Below are positions 32,700-37,336 of a stretch of 37,336 nt of DNA, piece after piece. Position numbers and translations under genes: made by a program. Numbering within the stretch: the first letter of the stretch is position 1; each line of letters begins with the position of its first letter. Where the stretch lies: the NCBI GenBank assembly GCA_004151065.3, contig NWUY0304775294.1:1-37336 (forward strand). The letters are read 5' to 3'. The notes under the pieces are model-generated. The model saw nothing but the letters and a program-made list of their open reading frames with translations, had not been told where the DNA came from and did no database searches. Origin of the DNA: Larix sibirica (lineage: Eukaryota; Streptophyta; Pinopsida; Pinales; Pinaceae).

Positions 32700-33420
32700 C
32701 ATTCCTGCTAGCCACCTGCTGGGATTCATTGTCTCTAAGAAGGGTATCATTATTTACCTTTGAAAAGTTAAAGCCATCCTTAAGCTACCTACACCCAAAA
32801 CTTTATGTAAACTGCAAAGCCTTCAAGGAAAAGCTTGCTTGACATTAGGAGAGCAAGGAAAAGCCAATTTATTGCAATGGTTTATACCTGATTATGCCAC
32901 CCATGAGCATGAGTTTTTGCACTTATTATATTATAATATACCTTTTAGATGGGCTCAATATCGTAGATATTTTTATGATCTGAAATGTACCCTTACCTCA
33001 AAACTTCTAATTAGCCCTCCTGACTTTCAGAAGGATTACATCCTTTATGTATCCACTTAACAGTTCATTGTAACTAGTGTGTTAGTTCATGAAGTAGAAG
33101 ATCAATCTGAGCACATTATATATTACATTAGAAATAACCTATCTGGCCCTAATTGTATACAACCATGATGATAATCTAGCTTTAGTTGTCATTTTTATCT
33201 ATTAAAAAGTTGGGTCATTACATCTTCACCAGCAAGACCAAGGTGGTTGCGAATTTGAATCCCATGTTGTATCTCCTGAGTAGGCGTATCATTAATGGAA
33301 ATTGAACTTGATGTATTGTAATCATTCAATAATCTGGTCTTGAATTAACTACTCCCAAGAGTAAGAAAGAGATGGCCTTGGCCAATCTTATTTTTTTTAT
33401 TTACCTTTAGGTGTAGCTGA
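32700..33420 (+). pseudogene. Ty3/gypsy RT end and RNase H relic
   Basis: Starts abruptly with LLGFIVSKKGI and KAILKLPTPKTLCKLQS (RT to RNase H connection). It continues FIPDYATHEHEFLHLLY, FYDLKCTLTSKLLI, PPDFQKDYILYVS (strand leading to the first RNase H Asp, here lost after YVS), HIIYYIRNNLSGPN, KLGHYIFTSKTKVVANLNPM and LLSRRIINGN, ending with ELTTPKSKKEMALANLI. This is the canonical order. Several frameshifts and stops are present, and the RT core is missing, so the copy is 5'-truncated. It belongs with the integrase at 33430-34690. Confidence 0.88.
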
Positions 33421-33429
33421 CCCACCTCT

Positions 33430-34690
33430 CAATGATGATATCTCCCTGATAAAAAACTGTTCACCATTTCATTATACGATCCTTGGTATACTTATATTCT
33501 TTTTTACTTGCACACTCATATTTCGGTCCTCACCTATCTCACGATGATCGTTGTTGCATTTGTCACCAAGCTCCTTGATATATCCTCATCGGTGATCTCC
33601 TTTACCAATGAGGAGTTTACATCATTTTGCATTAATGTCTCACACTTTATGAGGCTGAGCAGGTTATTAATGACTATAATAGTGGTGCTTGTGGTGGCCA
33701 CTACCAAAGAGATCATTAGGGCTGGTTACTTTTGCCCCACCTTTTTTTCTGACTGTATTCAAGCAGTTAAGCATTGTCATAATTGCCAATTTTTTGTCCC
33801 TAAGGCAAGGGCTCCACCAACCCCTCTTCATCCTGTGATCTTGGCCGATCCCTTTTGCAAGTGGGGGATGGATTTCATGGATTTTGAAACCTATGTTAGT
33901 TGGCGGTCATAAGTACATTGTTGTGACCATTGACTAGTTTACTAAGTGGGAGGAAGCCATGTCGATGTTCAATAACACGGCAACCACGCCCGCTTGTTTC
34001 TTTTTTTACCATGTAATTACTCTATTCATTGTCCGAAAAAATTTAGTATCTAACCACAATTCGTATTTTGAGGATGTGATCTAGTGCGAGCTAGCTACGC
34101 ATTTATGATTTGAGCACCATTTTTATAACCTTACTATAAACAAAGAAATGGTCAAGTTTAGGTTGCTAACAAGATCCTCAATACCATGCTTCAGCAGACA
34201 GTTTATAAGCACAAATCCAACTAGCACCATATGTTTTTTTATACTTTATGGGCCTATAAGACATCGGTTAAGATTGCTAGCAGATATACCCCTTTTCATC
34301 TTGTTCACGGTGTAAAGGTAGTTTTACCTATTAAGTGCAAGATCCCATTGAGCTTCTATCTAACACCTCTGTCTTAGAACATTGACTATTATCCCTAGAA
34401 AAAGCTGATGAGGATCGTCATGCAACCTTATATCATAATGAGGCTACCAATAAATGCTATAAATCCCATTATGATCCTCACATTAACCCTCACTCCTTTA
34501 GCAAAGGTGATATAGTCCCGGGTTATGACCAAGCCCATGATACCCTTGGCCGTGGGAAATTTGAATCTTTATGAAATCATCAAATTTTGTTTTGGAAAGG
34601 GAGCATTTTTGCTCGCTAGCCCTGATGGCGAACTCTTAAAGAACCCATGAAATGGGTTATACTTTAAGAAATTAGACCCTTAGGGCCACG
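33430..34690 (+). pseudogene. Ty3/gypsy integrase relic
   Basis: Linker wording DISLIKNCSPFHYTI leads to a zinc-binding region (ACGGH near 33695, then EIIRAGYFCPTFFSDCIQAV and KHCHNCQFF with the CxxC pair near 33774). PPTPLHPVILADPFCKWGMD and GGHKYIVVTID followed by a stop and FTKWEEAMS open the catalytic core. NHNSYFED marks the second Asp region, with the Asp lost. The C-terminal domain is well preserved: YDQAHDTLGRGKFES near 34528 and PDGELLKNP/GLYFKK near 34622-34670. The longest clean frame is 33508-33912. Multiple stops show it is dead. Confidence 0.9.
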
Positions 34691-34757
34691 TGTTGTGTTA
34701 ACATTGCATTTTTTATTTGTATTGTAGCTTTGCACTCATTTTTGCATTGTAGCTTGT

Positions 34758-35212
34758 TTGCTTGAGAGACTTATGGTTTTATTTCATAGCCTTCTTCAGA
34801 TGGATTGTAAACCCCAATGGTATGTTGGTTTTTCCTACGGTGTGAGTATTTATGCTGAGCATCTTGTCTTAGCAGCTTGGACCATTTATTCCCCTTCGCA
34901 TTCACTCGTCCATGTTAGCAGTTTATGTGTTGGTGCCACCACCAATAACCAGGTGGAATATAATGTTGTGATTGGCTTGCTAGCCGATGCCCTCCAGTTT
35001 CACATTTGTCACCTTCGTGTTCATCTTGATTCTCGGTTGCTCGTTGCACAGTTTCAAAATTGTTACCAAGTTCGTGATCCTTGCCTGTAAATAAAATATA
35101 TACGAGTTAGACAATTGGTTAGATAAGTTGAATCCATTACATTCATTCATGTTCCCATGAGTCTCAATGACTTTTATATAATGCTACAAATAAAATGAAA
35201 GACTGGCATTTT
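34758..35212 (+). pseudogene. Additional RNase H relic, placed after the integrase
   Basis: The open frame 34758-35090 gives TIYSPSHSLVHVSS, then GATTNNQVEYNVVIGLLADA (the TNN.xEY motif, near 34940-34960), then HLRVHLDSRLLVAQFQNCYQ (the GDS-like LDS strand near 35025). After TAA 35088 the same frame continues IKYIRVRQLVR and VESITFIHVPMSLND, the usual RNase H tail. In the antisense element at 14640-15665 the extra RNase H lies before the integrase; here it lies after it. The frame differs from the next pseudogene, which starts about 70 bases on. Confidence 0.82.
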
Positions 35213-35280
35213 ATAAATTCATCATAACATAAAAGCAAACCATACATTTAGCTCCTTTGTCCAAAATTGCTGTTGCTTTC

Positions 35281-37336
35281 ATGTCTCAGGTCTTAGGCCT
35301 AAAGTCTGATCTTCTCCTTGATGAGTTGCTATTGGGTTTAATGGCTGCTGTCTGTCCCCCCGACAGTCAAATGTTCACCAAGTTCAATTTCTCGCAATAT
35401 CTGGCCGAGAAAATGAACCAAGAACTCCAATAATTCAACTATACTAGAGCCTTCCGATACCAGTCCTATCTGGTATATTTGATCATCCATTAAAATTATG
35501 CCATGATGGATAATCTTGAATTAAGAATGGTCAATGAGCTGCATGTTCCTCTTCCTGTGATTGAATGGTTGCCATTGGTCAAAAGACCTCCCACCAATAA
35601 GGGCTTTTTCTCTTATATAAATGCCTTCATTCAATTGGTTCATTATATTATTCATAATGATGTTCTTCCCAGGAGCATACCCGATATTAAGCAGATTCTG
35701 CAGCTTAGTCCCGACACCAAAGTCGGGGACTGGTTTCTATTCCAAGAGTATAAAGTCATCCGGGTATATGGCTTCGAAGAATAGCCATACACGTTGCCAG
35801 CTTTCCTCACTTTGAAGATTTTTTCCCTTTAATATATCCGACATAGATTTCACAGTGATCAGGTACACTTTGGTGCCAGAAAATATGCAGTCACCTTTAA
35901 GCTTCCACATGAGGTAGGTCCATTTATTGCAAAGACAAAGCTGGCTTGCAAGGCAGTAGAATAAATGCTGGCTTAAATTCATTTCCCCAAGGCAGCCCGA
36001 TGGATATATGATCCTCATAACATCATCTATAATTTGAGGAAAGATGGGGATAAAGAGGAACATAAACATCAATCAAAGCTGATTGTTGAACAAGCTGCCA
36101 ACCAGGATACTTTCGAACAGGTGAAGGCCATCTTTACAGGGATCCTCCCATAGAAGGGAGAGGAAGAAGAGGAAATGGACAGTGAGAACACAATCTCAGT
36201 TAGGTAAAAGAGGCCAGGGTCCAACCCTTTGGATCCAATGGATTTAGATGCAGAGGAGGTTACAAAGAAAGCCAAGCTAGATAAGGATCCTCTGGATGAG
36301 CTAGCCTTGGTCCTCCATAAAGGAGGAGAGAAGCCTAAGAAGGGTGAGCCTGCAATTACCTTCAAGGCTCTAGCACCTCCAATTGCAGTTTAATATTTGT
36401 CTACAGCAACCATGTCTGCAGCAGAAACCTCTAAAGGAGAGGCTGCTACCTCTAGTTCTGGGCAGTCTTCCGAGCCCCCTTCTATTATAACTCATTATCA
36501 GCAAATGGTCAGAGAGAGTGAGCAAGATAAGGAAACAACAATTGCTAAGATTGGGGTACCAAAAGAACAGGTCGAGGGTTGACCAAAGGGAGAGTAGAAA
36601 GGAGGCCTCTCGTAAAACATGCATTCGCTCCGAAAGTGTGTACTAGCATTTGAAAAAGCTATGAAATTGTCCTTTTACGAGGGGGTGCTCGACCAAAGGG
36701 AGAGGTAAATGGCTAATGTTCTCTAGGTAAATTGTCCTTTTATTAGGGGGTGCTCGACCAAAGGGAGAGGATAAATTGTCCTTTTATTAGGATTGCGAAG
36801 CACGCTCGACCAGAGGGAGAGGGAAATGGCTAATTTCAAGGCATAAACTATTGAATTCGTGGAGGTTTTAAAAAGCTATGTTCGAACAAGTTTAGGTGCC
36901 TACTCTATCCTACTAGAATCATTCTTAAATAAGCACCAGTTTAATAATAAGCCTCATTCCCATCCGCATTAGAACAAATTCCAAGAGCAGTTGAACCAGC
37001 AGAACCGGTTTAAGTATAATTCCAAGCACAACCAGCATTCTCATAAGCACCAACAGCATTATAAGCATTACCAGCATTATTCCCAGCGTTCTCATAAGCA
37101 GTTGAAGGAGCAGCATTCCAAGCAGGATTATAACCACCAGCATAAGGCCAAGCAGAACAACTAGCAAAAGGATTCTAAGCAGGATTCCCATCATCCCCAG
37201 AAGCACTAGTTGAAGGGGCACAATATGAGAAGGAGAATTCCCGGCCTCATTTCTAGCATTTATGGCAGCCTAATTTCCAGCAGCTTTATTAAAAAGAGCA
37301 TCCCCAGGATAAGTTTAAGCATCACAACTATAAGTC
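35281..37336 (+). pseudogene. Long unidentified + frame interrupted by TAA/TAG codons
   Basis: A single reading frame runs from an ATG at 35281 to the window end without any frameshift I can see. Stops outside the repeat insertion (36577-36825) are TAA 35431, 35491, 35830, 35962, 35974, 36205, 36391, 36844 and TAG 35782, 36151, 36970, 37162, 37207: thirteen, none TGA. Each is one C-to-T step from a Gln codon. Protein-like content in order: an N-terminal part with FNFSQYLAEKMNQEL and AFRYQSYLVYLII, WLPLVKRPPTNKGFFSYIN, VGDWFLFQEYKVIRVYGFEE, then an acidic and Lys-rich middle (MDLDAEEVTKKAKLDKDPLD), a Ser-rich linker, a short coiled-coil-like stretch (YQQMVRESEQDKETTIAKIG), and after the insertion a His/Gln/Lys-rich tail (KHNQHSHKHQQHYKHYQHYS). 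The family is not recognised. A Gag-like or extra product of the adjacent retroelement is plausible but unproven. Confidence 0.7.
36577..36825 (+). repeat. Cluster of GACCAAAGGGAGAGG repeats inserted in the frame
   Basis: GACCAAAGGGAGAG occurs at about 36581, 36691 and 36757, with a variant (GACCAGAGGGAGAGG) near 36808. Three larger units start with AAATTGTCCTTTTA at 36664, 36729 and 36773 and run through GTGCTCGACCAAAGGGAGAG. Coding-like sequence resumes in the same frame at about 36826 (MANFKA). The shared GACCAAAGGGAG core links this cluster to the AAGG-ended elements at 15713, 17946 and 28104. The cluster contains its own stops, including TGA 36580. Confidence 0.75.

Noticed and set aside
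36925-37221. Leu/Val/Met-rich open frame on the - strand, looking like a membrane protein
   Set aside because: It is the off-frame complement of a GCT/AGC-type triplet-rhythm region. The + strand frame is in register with 1.6 kb of upstream coding-like sequence and gives a His/Gln-rich tail.
1-37336. tRNA and rRNA genes
   Set aside because: Looked for T-loop words (GGTTCGAATCC and near variants, both strands) and conserved rRNA blocks by eye. No candidate with a plausible cloverleaf or rRNA core was found. A covariance-model search could still find a degenerate tRNA.

Overview
The window reads as a stretch of seed-plant mitochondrial DNA that is almost entirely non-genic. The anchor is a short, clearly recognisable piece of nad2 on the + strand: the 3' end of a group II intron with an exact 34-nt domain V (25296-25329), followed by the last exon of nad2 (25426-25613). 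The exon shows Ser, Pro and Ala codons that conventional C-to-U editing would convert to the expected residues, which points to a plant mitochondrion. One exon in 37 kb, abundant decayed retroelements and many small repeats suggest a very large mitogenome, for example of a gymnosperm. The lineage is an inference, and a nuclear copy of mitochondrial DNA is not excluded.

Layout. 1-9600: no gene; two degenerate tandem arrays (about 2985-3215 and 4840-6545) and smaller repeats. 9640-11050: decayed Ty3/gypsy gag-protease-RT (+). 11050-13110: degenerate repeats. 13110-15665: second decayed Ty3/gypsy pol on the - strand, order RT end, RNase H, extra RNase H, integrase. 15700-18100: a 30-bp AAGG-ended repeat and low-complexity DNA. 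18100-23280: a 5.2-kb AT-rich block saturated with AAGCT/AGCTT words. 23300-25613: interspersed repeats, then the nad2 intron end and exon. 25614-32690: no recognised gene; small repeats and Gly/Ser/Thr-rich reading-frame relics. 32700-35210: third Ty3/gypsy pol (+), with its extra RNase H after the integrase. 35281-37336: one long + frame, still open at the window edge, broken by TAA/TAG codons and by a short-repeat insertion.

The only probably functional gene piece is the nad2 exon with its intron end. Its partner exon is not visible in the 25 kb upstream, so the exon must be joined either by trans-splicing or across a very long intron. The retroelement copies are dead. Their stops are largely TAA/TAG where CAA/CAG would be one C-to-T step away. 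No tRNA, rRNA or CRISPR array was found. All homology calls are from reading translations by eye, not from database searches.
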